This document shows positions 1 through 9,244 of a stretch of 43,009 nt of DNA, one piece after another (the first letter of the stretch is position 1; each line of letters begins with the position of its first letter). The notes under the pieces are model-generated. The model was given only the letters and a program-made list of their open reading frames with translations. It had not been told where the DNA came from and did not search any database. Made by a program: the position numbers and the translations under genes. The DNA comes from Thiotrichaceae bacterium (GTDB lineage: Bacteria > Pseudomonadota > Gammaproteobacteria > Thiotrichales > Thiotrichaceae): contig JALSJU010000112.1 in NCBI GenBank assembly GCA_026989145.1, forward strand, positions 1 to 43,009, read 5' to 3'.

Positions 1-580
1 GGCGTGTCATTGTTGCTAAGGTGATCGTAATTCCAAGTATAAGAGCCCATCGCATTTTATCTTGTGTCAAAACTAATTTGCTCAGTGCAAAAAGTGAGCT
101 TGCCAGAAAAAGGGTGAATAAAGTTTCACTTAATATGATTTGTGAATAAAGTGTTTGCAATGGCTCAAGAGCCATAAGGGTCATGGCGATAAATGCCACT
201 TTCTTTGTCCATATCTGTTTAGTAGTAAGAAAAACGATAAGAAGCGTTAAGCTACTTAATAGTATTTGGATAATAATCATCGAATATCTGTTGTTTAGAC
301 CAAATATTTTATAGGATGCCGCGATCAAAAGAGAGTAAATGGGAGTGGTGCTGAGTGCAGTTGTGTGCGGGTCTGTAGGGTTAATGGCTAAGCTACCGTG
401 AGTTAAAAGGTTTAATGCAGGTTCCTCATAGCGACTAGTATCTCCTCTTTCGACACTTAATGGTGTACTTGAGAAAACATGATTAAAGATAAGGATTCTT
501 GAAAGGCTAGTGGCTAGTAATATGAAAATTATTAGTAAGATTGTTGTAAATACAGACTTTAATTGTTTTTTTTGAGGCAT
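1..580 (-). CDS. GT-C fold membrane glycosyltransferase (GT39/ArnT-like), partial, cut by left edge
   Basis: About 193 N-terminal codons are visible, reading leftward from an ATG at 580 with no stop before base 1. After a short basic N-terminus there is a membrane helix (about residues 10-30), then a periplasmic loop with GDTSRY, the acidic motif expected in the first loop of dolichyl-phosphate-mannose-type transferases. A proline-rich PIYSLL stretch and several hydrophobic segments follow. Such proteins move sugars from a polyprenyl carrier onto lipid, protein or polysaccharide on the outer face of the inner membrane. The ATG shares one base with the stop of the upstream O-antigen-ligase-like gene (TAATG) and has no clear ribosome binding site of its own, so translation is probably coupled. 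The family call is by motif; the substrate is unknown. Confidence 0.7.
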   Translation of the reverse strand, partial: MPQKKQLKSVFTTILLIIFILLATSLSRILIFNHVFSSTPLSVERGDTSRYEEPALNLLTHGSLAINPTDPHTTALSTTPIYSLLIAASYKIFGLNNRYSMIIIQILLSSLTLLIVFLTTKQIWTKKVAFIAMTLMALEPLQTLYSQIILSETLFTLFLASSLFALSKLVLTQDKMRWALILGITITLATMTR

Positions 581-1809
581 TAAATATTACTCTCTAAAGA
601 AGCTGTACTTTTAAAAATGGCATGCTGGTGGCTAGTGCTGGTTCTGGATTTATAAGCCCAGCTTGCCATTACAGCAATAGCTAGCAGTGTGTGAAAGCCA
701 TCTAAAACATTATGTGATGTAAACCCAATGATAAAGAGGAAAGTCACAAAAGCGAGCCCAGTTTTTTTTGCTTCGCCTGTTGCCTTGGGGAGCAGTGATA
801 CTAGCATGAGAGGGTATAAAAATAGGCCAATGATTCCAAATTCTGCCATATGAAATAAATACATATTGTGAGTTGATATATCATGCGCCCAATGGTAGGT
901 AAGGGCTAAGCCACCCCCTAAAAGTGGGTTGTTTGCAAAAGCTTCAAATCCAGCTTTTGCAATGGTAAGTCGAGATTGGGCACTGGAATCAGAAACTGAA
1001 TGTTTGCTTGAAAAAAAGTCAAGTCGACCTAATACATTTGCGGCTTCCTCTCCTAAGAAAACATCAAGGAATGTTATGAAAATAGGTAAGGCAATAGCTA
1101 CAAGAAAGAAAACAATACTTCCGATAGTAATTGCTTCTTTCTTTTTTATGGCCTGCGTTAAGACTAATATGAAGACGACGATAAACCAAGATGCAATTGC
1201 TGCTCTTGAAAAAGTTGGAATTACGCCCAGTAAAGCAAACAGTAAGAAAGGGACCTTTAAGGGTGAGGGAACTAATCCATACGATAAAATCATGCCGAGA
1301 ATGATGGCCTCTCCTGCTCCCGTTGAGTTTCCATAAAAGCCTGAAGAACGACCTACAATTTTCTTGAGTGAATCAAGTGAGTAAAAAGCGTCGGGTACGA
1401 AAAGCTCATAGATATGATTAGAAATAGAAATAAGTGTTACGAGCAAAATCGCTTTTCGTGCAGTGCTTAGGTTTTCATCATCAAAATATAACAGCGAAGC
1501 TAAGGTAAATAGATACATGATACTAATGAATCTGCTTCCGACATCGGCAGGTGTAGCGTAGGAGTGTGGGAGTAAAATCCAAATGAGGTGTACAATTGTG
1601 TAAAAGAGTAACCACCGTGAAAGGGGGAGCTGAATGATATATGAGAACGATCTTTGGTAAACAAGTACCAGTGTAAATGTGACGACGGTATTAAGAATGA
1701 GAAATTCCATATTATGGAATGCATAGCTCAATATATAAGAGAAGTTTACAGCGATAAAAATAAAAATAACTATTTCGTGAAATGTATTTTTTTTAGAGGG
1801 CAAGGTCAT
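580..1809 (-). CDS. O-antigen ligase / Wzy-like polytopic membrane protein
   Basis: 409 aa, almost entirely hydrophobic, with about ten to twelve predicted membrane segments. The long periplasmic loop near residues 255-320 ends in a Wzy_C-like stretch (GGGLALTYHW...STHNMYLFHMAEFG), the signature region of O-antigen ligase WaaL and O-antigen polymerase-like proteins, including the conserved His of that loop. These enzymes transfer or polymerise undecaprenyl-linked glycans at the periplasmic face. The gene is followed by, and overlaps by one base, a GT39-like transferase, so the two likely form one unit. WaaL, Wzy and protein O-oligosaccharyltransferases cannot be told apart by this motif. The start ATG at 1809 has only a weak ribosome binding site. 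Confidence 0.78.
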   Translation of the reverse strand: MTLPSKKNTFHEIVIFIFIAVNFSYILSYAFHNMEFLILNTVVTFTLVLVYQRSFSYIIQLPLSRWLLFYTIVHLIWILLPHSYATPADVGSRFISIMYLFTLASLLYFDDENLSTARKAILLVTLISISNHIYELFVPDAFYSLDSLKKIVGRSSGFYGNSTGAGEAIILGMILSYGLVPSPLKVPFLLFALLGVIPTFSRAAIASWFIVVFILVLTQAIKKKEAITIGSIVFFLVAIALPIFITFLDVFLGEEAANVLGRLDFFSSKHSVSDSSAQSRLTIAKAGFEAFANNPLLGGGLALTYHWAHDISTHNMYLFHMAEFGIIGLFLYPLMLVSLLPKATGEAKKTGLAFVTFLFIIGFTSHNVLDGFHTLLAIAVMASWAYKSRTSTSHQHAIFKSTASLESNI

Positions 1810-2151
1810 TTTAAGTCAGTTGTAAGTTAATAGTTGTTTTTTATAATATATTGTAGATATTGAATTTTAGAATAATTTTATATTATGGCTGAATAATAAC
1901 GGATCAGTGTATACATTTAAAATACCATTGGTCTTCTTTAGCTATACTTTTTAATTGTAACAGCTTACTCTTTGCATATTGATACTTACTTTTCTGATGA
2001 ATGTATCAGTAAAAAATAAAAATAAATAAAAAAACAAAGTTGGCTTAAAAACAAACCTATTCAATTCGAAACTCTTATGAATTTATAGCATTGCTACCGT
2101 ATGTGCTACTAAATAACAATTGAAAAATAATTAAAATAAAGGATAATAAAA
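1810..2151. promoter_or_regulatory. AT-rich divergent intergenic region
   Basis: 342 bases separate the leftward O-antigen-ligase-like gene from the rightward lyase gene, so both promoters should lie here. It is very AT-rich, with an A-rich tract at 2010-2038 and a short inverted repeat TGATAC/GTATCA (1980-1985 and 2003-2008). A ribosome binding site AAAGGA lies at 2138-2143, just before the lyase ATG. I see no coding potential and no confident -35/-10 pair. Confidence 0.4.
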
Positions 2152-3942
2152 ATGTACCCCCTCAATAAACCCCAGAGGCTTTCTGTGTCTATTTCTGTAT
2201 TTTGTATGTTTTTATCCGCTTGCGGTGGTCAAGGCGGTCAAGCTACTCCGCCTGAGCTTAGTAATAAGACCGAAGTTCCTACAGCTGCCAATAAAAAGTC
2301 TTCAGTCATCACTCTTGATACCTTAAAAGCCTTTCCTACAGCAGAAGGTGCAGGTGCCGGTGCAATAGGTGGACGTGGTGGTAAAGTGGTTTACGTCACC
2401 AATACTGATGAAAAAGGCCCAGGCTCACTTTTTGAGGCGCTTACAGGATATGGAAATGAAAAAAGAACTATTGTATTTGCCGTAGGTGGTCGTTTTAATG
2501 TTTCAACATGGGAGTGGACAGAAAACGTCGGGAACTTTACTTTAGCTGGTCAAACAGCGAATGACTTAGGAGGAGTGCATATTGTATCTATTCCTTATCA
2601 TGCAAATTCGCAAGGGATTCAATACAAATATTACCAAGGAGCAATTTGGAGTTATTTAAATGAAGATTTTGATACATCAATCCCTGCCAATGGAAGCCTC
2701 TATCTGACTCATAGTGATAATATGGCAATTCGTTATATTTCTGCAAAAGGGGGCTGGGAATCAGGTATACATCATGAGGCTAGGTTTAATGCTTTTGGGA
2801 CAAAATATAGTACAAATCTTATCTATGATCATTATTCTTCTGGTTTTAGTTCATACCTAGGCAAACTTGGAGGGACAAATTCAAATACGGGTAAAGAGGG
2901 TAATATTACCATGCAGTATTCTCTTGGGCATGAGGGAATTGCAAAACATCGAGTAGGATTTGTTTTAGGTAATTACTATAGAGATGTGACAGGAGGTACG
3001 GAAGAAGAGCGTATTGAAAAGTGGCGTAATGCTATAGGAGCAACAGATTTCCATCATAATGCGTTTATTTTAAATACCCACCGACATACGGGGAATATAG
3101 GGGCAGGGGATTCTGGACGATATAAAAGAATATCGAACTATATCTATGGGGTAGGTTCGCGTCTCGATAGTTTTATCGGTAATATGAGTGTTGACTATAT
3201 CAATAATATTTATGAGTCGGATAGATCAGGAGATATTGGGTTAGATGATCTTTTTAAATTTGAAGTTAGTTATGAAGGAAAACAGCCTACTAGCCTAGCT
3301 ATGGAGCCATCACTATACTTTAAGGGTAATGAAGTAATCAAACGAAATGGTACACCGCTGATTTCTAAAACTGATAATCAATGGCTTTTTATGTCTAATG
3401 CAATGGCTATTTATGGTGGTATGGGGAGTGAGTATGATGGCTCACCTCTCGAAGGTGCCAGTAGTGGGGATTCTCTACCTGACATCCCTTTATATCACCG
3501 TACAACTAAAATTCCCGATGGTAAATACCCCATTACCGTAACGCCAACAGAAAAAGTGAAAGATTATGTTCTGAAAAATTCTGGCGCAGGAGTCAGGTTT
3601 CATCCGGATGGAAGTACATATAATGATGATCAAATTGATTCGAAATATATTTCAATCGCAAAAACTAAGTCAGGACCGAGTAATGAGAATGATTTGGGAG
3701 CTAAGTCACGGTTAAAATTTCCTAACTATGCGACAATAAAAAGAAACCTCGATAAATTTGATAAAGATCGGGATGGCTTGCCGGATGCATGGGAGAAAAA
3801 ACATAACGTTTCTGATGCTAATGGTGTTAACGAAAACTGGTCGATTCAAGGTTATACAATTAAAAACAAAGCGGGATACACTAATTTAGAGATGTATTTA
3901 GCTGAACTTGCTGGTGATTTCCATATGTTGGCTAGAAAGTGA
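2152..3942 (+). CDS. lipoprotein, PL1 pectate-lyase-like right-handed beta-helix
   Basis: 596 aa with a lipoprotein signal (lipobox LSAC, Cys24) and a Gly-rich linker. Residues 62-150 read FPTAEGAGAG..GGRGGKVVYVTN, then GPGSL, RTIVFAVGGRF and FTLAGQTA, the opening pattern of marine PL1-type pectate lyase-like proteins. Asn-rich beta-helix rungs follow, and the C-terminus holds DKDRDGLPDAWEKK, then GYTNLEMYL, which usually ends these proteins and looks like a Ca2+-binding Asp-rich loop. The family cleaves alpha-1,4-linked polygalacturonate by beta-elimination. Downstream genes (5282-7493) make UDP-galacturonate, so the natural substrate could be the cell's own polymer rather than plant pectin; that is inference. 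I could not assign the catalytic Arg with certainty. The start is supported by AAAGGA nine bases upstream. Confidence 0.75.
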   Translation: MYPLNKPQRLSVSISVFCMFLSACGGQGGQATPPELSNKTEVPTAANKKSSVITLDTLKAFPTAEGAGAGAIGGRGGKVVYVTNTDEKGPGSLFEALTGYGNEKRTIVFAVGGRFNVSTWEWTENVGNFTLAGQTANDLGGVHIVSIPYHANSQGIQYKYYQGAIWSYLNEDFDTSIPANGSLYLTHSDNMAIRYISAKGGWESGIHHEARFNAFGTKYSTNLIYDHYSSGFSSYLGKLGGTNSNTGKEGNITMQYSLGHEGIAKHRVGFVLGNYYRDVTGGTEEERIEKWRNAIGATDFHHNAFILNTHRHTGNIGAGDSGRYKRISNYIYGVGSRLDSFIGNMSVDYINNIYESDRSGDIGLDDLFKFEVSYEGKQPTSLAMEPSLYFKGNEVIKRNGTPLISKTDNQWLFMSNAMAIYGGMGSEYDGSPLEGASSGDSLPDIPLYHRTTKIPDGKYPITVTPTEKVKDYVLKNSGAGVRFHPDGSTYNDDQIDSKYISIAKTKSGPSNENDLGAKSRLKFPNYATIKRNLDKFDKDRDGLPDAWEKKHNVSDANGVNENWSIQGYTIKNKAGYTNLEMYLAELAGDFHMLARK

Positions 3943-3943
3943 T

Positions 3944-5062
3944 TTAATCTGTAATCCCTTTCAAGTTGATTCTCTTGCCTAGTGCCTGCCCTTTCAATTC
4001 AATATGCTTATAGCTAAAGTGAGAAATAAAGACAACAATGCCGAGAATGGCTAAAATGGCCATATTGTTATAAAGAGGACCTCCTAGGTCGATAAAACGT
4101 ACCTCATCTATCGTTTGGCTGACTTTTATTTTGAAAACCTTTTCTACGATCATATAGATTGATAGAGAGCCAAAAAGGATAATAGAGTGAGTTAAGTAAA
4201 TGGAGTACGACAGCTTGCCTAAATATAAGAATACTTTATTGCATAAGAATTTAGAGATATAACCTTTCTGAAAAGCAAAAATAAACACTTGAATAATAAA
4301 CAAAAATGTCGCTACTATTGATTTATTGGGTACTGATGATGAAACAGTAATGATGACGAGGACTAATACTGAAAGTTCAAGGAGGGTGAATAATTCTTTT
4401 TTCAGTGTGACTTTTGTGTGAACTTTTCTAAATATAAAGTAGATTAGTGAGCCGGCAAAAAAGCTAGAGAGCCCTCGTGCTATTGCTAAGTCACCCAGTG
4501 GTATGTTCGTATTTGTAAAAAGAATGCTGAATGAAAGAATTGAAATAGTAAACCAGGCTATATAAAAATAAGGCTTATTGATATAAAGTGATATAAAAAA
4601 TAGCATATACATATAAAACTCTATACTAATGCTCCAAGAAGGGGCGTTCCAACTAAAAGTTTCAACTCCTGGTAACCATGCTTGTAATAACAGAGCAGAG
4701 GGTAATATATCGTGAGGGTTTTGACTGCCAGTAAAAGGAACGGCATTAAAGTTGAAGCCTTTGTTATAGGCATACAGCTTTCCAAACTCTAATAAAACAA
4801 TAATTGTAAGAGTGAATAGGTGTAAAGGGAAAAGTCTAAAAGACCTGGAGATGATAAATTTTTTGAAATTTAAGTTTGTTTTTAATGCATAGCCATGAGC
4901 CAAAACGAAGCCGCTTAATACAAAAAAGAATTCAACAAATAAAAAACTTTCCCTAAAAAAATCTGGCTCAATAAAGCTCCCGACATAATGCATATGTACA
5001 AAAACGACTAGAATTGCTGCTAGCCCTCTAAAACTGTCGAGTACATCAAATCTATGTGGCAT
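3944..5062 (-). CDS. acyltransferase 3 family (OafA/NodX-like) membrane protein
   Basis: 372 aa, about ten membrane segments. The N-terminus RFDVLDSFRGLAAILVVFVHM carries the conserved Arg and His of acyltransferase family 3, and FVEFFFVLSGFVLAHGY is the second family signature. These proteins O-acetylate (or otherwise acylate) sugars of O-antigen, exopolysaccharide or peptidoglycan, using acyl-CoA as donor across the inner membrane. It faces the lyase gene tail to tail with one base between the stops, and no terminator hairpin is visible in that gap. It sits inside the polysaccharide block, so modification of that polymer is the likeliest role. Which sugar is acylated cannot be read from the sequence. 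Confidence 0.85.
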   Translation of the reverse strand: MPHRFDVLDSFRGLAAILVVFVHMHYVGSFIEPDFFRESFLFVEFFFVLSGFVLAHGYALKTNLNFKKFIISRSFRLFPLHLFTLTIIVLLEFGKLYAYNKGFNFNAVPFTGSQNPHDILPSALLLQAWLPGVETFSWNAPSWSISIEFYMYMLFFISLYINKPYFYIAWFTISILSFSILFTNTNIPLGDLAIARGLSSFFAGSLIYFIFRKVHTKVTLKKELFTLLELSVLVLVIITVSSSVPNKSIVATFLFIIQVFIFAFQKGYISKFLCNKVFLYLGKLSYSIYLTHSIILFGSLSIYMIVEKVFKIKVSQTIDEVRFIDLGGPLYNNMAILAILGIVVFISHFSYKHIELKGQALGKRINLKGITD

Positions 5063-5281
5063 AAATATCCATTCTTAGACGCAGAGTGATTGACTCTACC
5101 ATAGTGACTTGAGACTTTTAATCATTATCTATTATTATTCAACCATCCGGCCTTTTGCCTAGTCTATCTTGTAAATGCTGAAAAATTAACCACAATCAGC
5201 TAAGCTCTCTGTCTTAGTATTACCTTCTTGTTATAATTCATTATACCGAGTAAGAAAATCTTGAATTTTAAAGGTCATTTT

Positions 5282-6451
5282 ATGAAAATTGCTATTGCTG
5301 GAACGGGCTATGTTGGTCTCTCAAATGCTATGTTACTTGCACAAAATCACGAAGTTACAGCACTTGATGTTATTTCTGAAAAAGTGGAGATGCTTAATAA
5401 TAAGCAATCCCCGATTGCAGATGATGAGATTGAAGATTTTCTTGCGAATAAGTCGTTAAACTTTAAAGCAACATTGGATAAGCATGAGGCTTATGCGGGG
5501 GCTGAGTTTATAGTTATAGCGACGCCAACAGATTACGACACAGTGCATAATCATTTTAATACCAGCACGGTTGAGGCTGTCATCAAAGATGTTATGGAGA
5601 TTAATCCTGATGCGGTTATGATAATTAAATCAACCGTTCCTGTGGGGTATACCGCAGAAATCAAGGCTAAATTTGGCACTGAAAACATTATTTTCTCTCC
5701 TGAATTTTTGCGCGAAGGTCATGCGCTTTATGATAATTTGTACCCTTCACGAATAATTGTTGGTGAGCGCTCTGAACGTGCAGAAAGGTTTGCAGGTTTG
5801 CTTGTTGAAGGTGCTATAAAAGAAGATATTGCGGTGCTTTTTGTTGATTCTACCGAAGCAGAAGCGGTTAAACTTTTTTCAAATACCTATCTTGCGATGC
5901 GTGTCGCTTACTTTAATGAGCTAGATACTTATGCGCAGGTTCATGGGCTTAACACCAAGCAGATTATTGAAGGTGTTGGTTTAGATCCGCGAATCGGTGA
6001 TCATTATAATAATCCTTCGTTTGGTTATGGCGGGTATTGTTTACCAAAAGATACTAAACAACTTCGCGCTAATTATAAAAATGTACCCAGTAATTTAATT
6101 AATGCCATTGTTGAGTCAAACACAACGCGTAAAGATTTTATTGCAGATACAATTATTCAAAAACAGCCCAAAATAGTGGGTGTTTACCGTTTAATTATGA
6201 AGAGTGGTTCTGATAACTTTCGAGCATCTTCAATTCAAGGGATTATGAAACGCGTGAAGGCAAAAGGTATTGAAGTTGTCGTGTTTGAACCTGAATTAAA
6301 AGAAGATGATTTTTTCAAGTCACGTGTTATTCGTGATCTTAAAGAATTTAAAGCAATGTCAGACATCATTGTCGCTAATCGTTTATCCGATGATATTTCT
6401 GATGTAAAAGATAAAGTCGTTACCAGTGATTTGTTTGGCCGAGATAGCTAG
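5282..6451 (+). CDS. ugd: UDP-glucose 6-dehydrogenase
   Basis: 389 aa from the ATG at 5282, the usual length for the short bacterial Ugd. The open frame extends upstream to a TTG at 5261, but the NAD-binding strand [16 protein letters not shown] starts at this ATG and AAAGG lies seven bases before it. Visible parts are the GxGYVG dinucleotide fold, STVPVGYT, the substrate loop [14 protein letters not shown], and the active-site segment [15 protein letters not shown] with the catalytic Cys. It oxidises UDP-glucose to UDP-glucuronate with two NAD+. The epimerase 34 bases downstream uses that product, so the two form a pathway operon for UDP-galacturonate. Confidence 0.95.
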   Translation: MKIAIAGTGYVGLSNAMLLAQNHEVTALDVISEKVEMLNNKQSPIADDEIEDFLANKSLNFKATLDKHEAYAGAEFIVIATPTDYDTVHNHFNTSTVEAVIKDVMEINPDAVMIIKSTVPVGYTAEIKAKFGTENIIFSPEFLREGHALYDNLYPSRIIVGERSERAERFAGLLVEGAIKEDIAVLFVDSTEAEAVKLFSNTYLAMRVAYFNELDTYAQVHGLNTKQIIEGVGLDPRIGDHYNNPSFGYGGYCLPKDTKQLRANYKNVPSNLINAIVESNTTRKDFIADTIIQKQPKIVGVYRLIMKSGSDNFRASSIQGIMKRVKAKGIEVVVFEPELKEDDFFKSRVIRDLKEFKAMSDIIVANRLSDDISDVKDKVVTSDLFGRDS

Positions 6452-6485
6452 GGCGAGCTCAATAATAAAAATTTAGAGGTTTAGA

Positions 6486-7493
6486 ATGAAAGTGTTAGTA
6501 ACAGGTGCAGCAGGTTTTATTGGTTCGGCATTATCGATTCGATTACTGGAACGCGGTGATGAGGTTGTAGGGATAGATAATCACAATGATTATTATGATC
6601 AAGATTTAAAAGAAGCGCGTCTTGCGCGCCATGCTGATCACCCTAATTATACGCATATTCGGATGAATCTCGAAGACCGTGAAGGCATGGCTGAATTGTT
6701 TAAAACGCAGCAGTTCGAAGGCGTTGTTAATCTTGCGGCACAAGCAGGTGTTCGTTATTCGCTGGAAAATCCATTGGCTTATATTGATACTAATTTGGTT
6801 GGTTTCGGGCATATCTTAGAAGGTTGCCGTCATAATAAAGTCGGCCATTTAGTTTACGCCTCTTCAAGCTCGGTTTATGGCTCGAACACTAAAATGCCCT
6901 TTTCAACTCATGATAACGTCAATCACCCCGTTAGTTTGTATGCAGCAACAAAAAAAGCCAATGAGCTAATGTCGCATACATATAGTCATTTGTATGATTT
7001 ACCCACAACGGGCTTGCGCTTCTTTACCGTTTACGGCCCGTGGGATCGCCCTGATATGGCGCTACAAAAGTTTACTCGCAGGATACTTCGTGGTGATGAA
7101 ATCCAAATTTATAACTACGGTAAGCATCGTCGTGATTTTACCTATATCGATGATATTGTGGAGGGCGTAATTCGCATTCTTGATCGACCAGCAATGGGTA
7201 ATCCTGATTGGAGTGGTGATGCACCGGACTCAGCAACCAGTAAAGCGCCATGGCGTGTTTACAATATTGGTAATAACAATCCTGTTGAGCTATTAGATTA
7301 TATTGATGCCTTGGAAGAATCATTAGGTGTCGAAGTAAAAAAAGAACTATTACCACTACAGCCGGGCGATGTGCCAGATACCTATGCCGATGTTGATGAT
7401 CTAGTCAGTGAATTTGGCTACAAGCCATCTATGTCGGTGAAGGAGGGGGTTAAAAACTTTGCTGATTGGTACAAGGAATACCATCAGGTCTAG
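6486..7493 (+). CDS. UDP-glucuronate 4-epimerase (CapI/Gla-type SDR)
   Basis: 335 aa extended short-chain dehydrogenase. GAAGFIG (residues 7-13) binds NAD, SSSSVYG supplies the catalytic Ser/Thr region, and YAATKKANE holds the Tyr-xxx-Lys pair. The segment with [16 protein letters not shown], then [14 protein letters not shown], is characteristic of UDP-glucuronate 4-epimerases and separates them from GalE. It interconverts UDP-glucuronate and UDP-galacturonate through a 4-keto intermediate. An AGAGG ribosome binding site precedes the ATG. Co-transcription with ugd is likely, and a strong bidirectional hairpin follows the stop. I rate the family assignment high; the direction in vivo is presumed towards galacturonate. 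Confidence 0.92.
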   Translation: MKVLVTGAAGFIGSALSIRLLERGDEVVGIDNHNDYYDQDLKEARLARHADHPNYTHIRMNLEDREGMAELFKTQQFEGVVNLAAQAGVRYSLENPLAYIDTNLVGFGHILEGCRHNKVGHLVYASSSSVYGSNTKMPFSTHDNVNHPVSLYAATKKANELMSHTYSHLYDLPTTGLRFFTVYGPWDRPDMALQKFTRRILRGDEIQIYNYGKHRRDFTYIDDIVEGVIRILDRPAMGNPDWSGDAPDSATSKAPWRVYNIGNNNPVELLDYIDALEESLGVEVKKELLPLQPGDVPDTYADVDDLVSEFGYKPSMSVKEGVKNFADWYKEYHQV

Positions 7494-7509
7494 GAACAAA
7501 ATAAACAAT

Positions 7510-7540
7510 AAAACAGCCAGCTGAAAGCTGGCTGTTTTAT
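7510..7540. terminator. bidirectional Rho-independent terminator between the epimerase gene and trxA
   Basis: Perfect 13-base inverted repeat (AAAACAGCCAGCT and its complement at 7510-7522 and 7526-7538) with a three-base loop. The A- and T-tracts are built into the arms, so it can stop transcription from both converging genes. Confidence 0.9.
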
Positions 7541-7557
7541 TGTGGGCTTTGAATTGG

Positions 7558-7878
7558 TTATATGTTCTGATCCAAAAAAGCAGTTAATTGTGATTTATTT
7601 AAGGCACCCACTTTAGTCGCTTCAACTTCGCCATTCTTAAACAGCATTAAGGTCGGAATGCCACGAATACCATACTTGGGTGGAGTATCACCGTTATCAT
7701 CAATATTTAATTTCCCGACAATTACCTTGCCTTCATATTCTGTAGCGATTTCTTCTAAAATTGGGGCGATTGATTTACAAGGCCCACACCATTCTGCCCA
7801 GTAATCTACTAGTACAGGTGTGTCGTTTTTGATTACATCCTCTTCAAAGGTTGCGTCGGTTAGTGTCACTATGCTCAC
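7558..7878 (-). CDS. trxA: thioredoxin 1
   Basis: 106 aa, single thioredoxin fold of standard length. The redox site is WCGPC (Cys31 and Cys34), Asp25 is the buried acid in VLVDYWA, and IPT (Pro75) is the cis-proline loop. It is a cytoplasmic dithiol reductant for ribonucleotide reductase and other disulfide substrates. A GGAGAAGC ribosome binding site lies just upstream of the ATG. It follows a HupE-like gene on the same strand after 66 bases and ends at the shared terminator, so it may be read from its own promoter or through from upstream. Confidence 0.96.
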   Translation of the reverse strand: MSIVTLTDATFEEDVIKNDTPVLVDYWAEWCGPCKSIAPILEEIATEYEGKVIVGKLNIDDNGDTPPKYGIRGIPTLMLFKNGEVEATKVGALNKSQLTAFLDQNI

Positions 7879-7944
7879 GATATGCTTCTCCAGCTTGGTT
7901 GATGGCTTATGGTTAGCCTTATTATCAGGCTGAAATGAAATATA

Positions 7945-9111
7945 TCAAGCAAATAATGCGCTTATTTCTAAGCGCTCAACAAACCAATACAGCGCAATGA
8001 TAGAAATCATCAGTGATAGGGGGAAGGTTATACGCGTTTTATACCAAGTTTTTTTACCAAACCCCAAGCCGACTAATAAAAAGGCGCTAAGAATAATGGT
8101 TAATTGCCCTAACTCCACGCCAATATTAAAGCTAATTAAGGCAGTGCCGAAAGCATAGTCTGGCATTCCGAAATCAGATAAAACACTCGCAAAACCTAGT
8201 CCATGCAATAAACCAAAACCAAACACTAATGCAAGTCGGCTATTGTTCAGTCGTTTGGCAAAAATATTCTCAATTCCAATATAGGCAATGGATAAGGCAA
8301 TAAGGGGTTCAACAATAAAAGCGGGCAAATTTATAATGCCATTCATCGCCAGACCTAGAGTTATTGTGTGGGCCACGGTAAACATGGTGATTTGCCACAA
8401 TAAGGGCTTGAGTGCGGTTGAAAATAAAAACAGCCCTAAAATAAATAAAATATGATCAACTCCCTTTGGCAAGATATGTTCAAAGCCAAGTACAATGTAG
8501 TTTAGTACAGTTTTGTATAGGGGCTTACGAGCGACTATTTCAGTCAAAGAAAGAGGCTCGCTTGATTGATTGTTTTTTAACCACTGCCATTCAGACCAAT
8601 GGTATTTTTGTTTAACTTTATCCACTTGGCGTAAGCGAACCGCATTATCGCCAAAACTCATTGGGTAAAACCACGTTAGTGAATTCGCATATAAATCTAC
8701 TTTGCCACTAAGGTTGATGACACTAATTCGAGGAACCTTGGTATAACCTGCCTCAGGAATCTTCACCTGCGTAATTGTTAGTGGGATAGTTTGCTGCTTA
8801 TTATCACTCAGCTTAATGGATTTGAGAAACTTGGTTTTAAACAAAGTGAATGCTTTGGATAAATCTTCAGGCTGCATTTTTCTAAAATGATCATATTTAT
8901 CAGCGTTGGGTGAGTCTTTAGTGTTTTTATAGCGGCCATCAATTTCTGTTAATAGCGCTTCAATACTGGCACGAATTTCAACCTTCACCTGCCCTTTCTG
9001 GTCTACTGTAAACTCAACTAAAGCGGGCTTAACGACATCAGCAAATGCATAGTTTGAAAAAAATAATAATAAAATGAGTGTGATGCTTTTTAGGGCTGAA
9101 AATAAACGCAT
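7945..9111 (-). CDS. HupE/UreJ-like membrane protein with long N-terminal periplasmic domain
   Basis: 388 aa from the ATG at 9111. The open frame reaches a TTG at 9135, but the signal peptide (MRLFSALKSITLILLLFF..AFA) begins at the ATG; neither start has a good ribosome binding site. Residues 25-200 form a periplasmic domain with no motif I recognise. The C-terminal half has about six to seven membrane helices with FEHILPKGVDHILFILG, TVAHTITLGLA and FGFGLLHGLGFA, the His-rich signatures of HupE/UreJ family 2 proteins. Members are linked to nickel/cobalt uptake or are of unknown role. No urease or hydrogenase gene is nearby, so nickel transport is only a possibility. Confidence 0.75.
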   Translation of the reverse strand: MRLFSALKSITLILLLFFSNYAFADVVKPALVEFTVDQKGQVKVEIRASIEALLTEIDGRYKNTKDSPNADKYDHFRKMQPEDLSKAFTLFKTKFLKSIKLSDNKQQTIPLTITQVKIPEAGYTKVPRISVINLSGKVDLYANSLTWFYPMSFGDNAVRLRQVDKVKQKYHWSEWQWLKNNQSSEPLSLTEIVARKPLYKTVLNYIVLGFEHILPKGVDHILFILGLFLFSTALKPLLWQITMFTVAHTITLGLAMNGIINLPAFIVEPLIALSIAYIGIENIFAKRLNNSRLALVFGFGLLHGLGFASVLSDFGMPDYAFGTALISFNIGVELGQLTIILSAFLLVGLGFGKKTWYKTRITFPLSLMISIIALYWFVERLEISALFA

Positions 9112-9244
9112 GAGAAGGGAAAATAAATACCACAAAAAAGGTGTAGTATACTAAACTTGCTCCGTGATCTTTGCAATTGCTAAGGTACAAAAGAGATTTA
9201 AACGTAAATTGAAATGAATTTAGTAAGACTAGGAGAGTTGTAAC

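Noticed and set aside
929-1336. 135-codon rightward open frame inside the O-antigen-ligase-like gene
   Set aside because: It is antisense to a well supported membrane protein and lacks a plausible start signal and protein features.
7915-7931. Hairpin AGCCT/AGGCT between the HupE-like gene and trxA
   Set aside because: Stem of only five bases without a T-tract; too weak to call a terminator.
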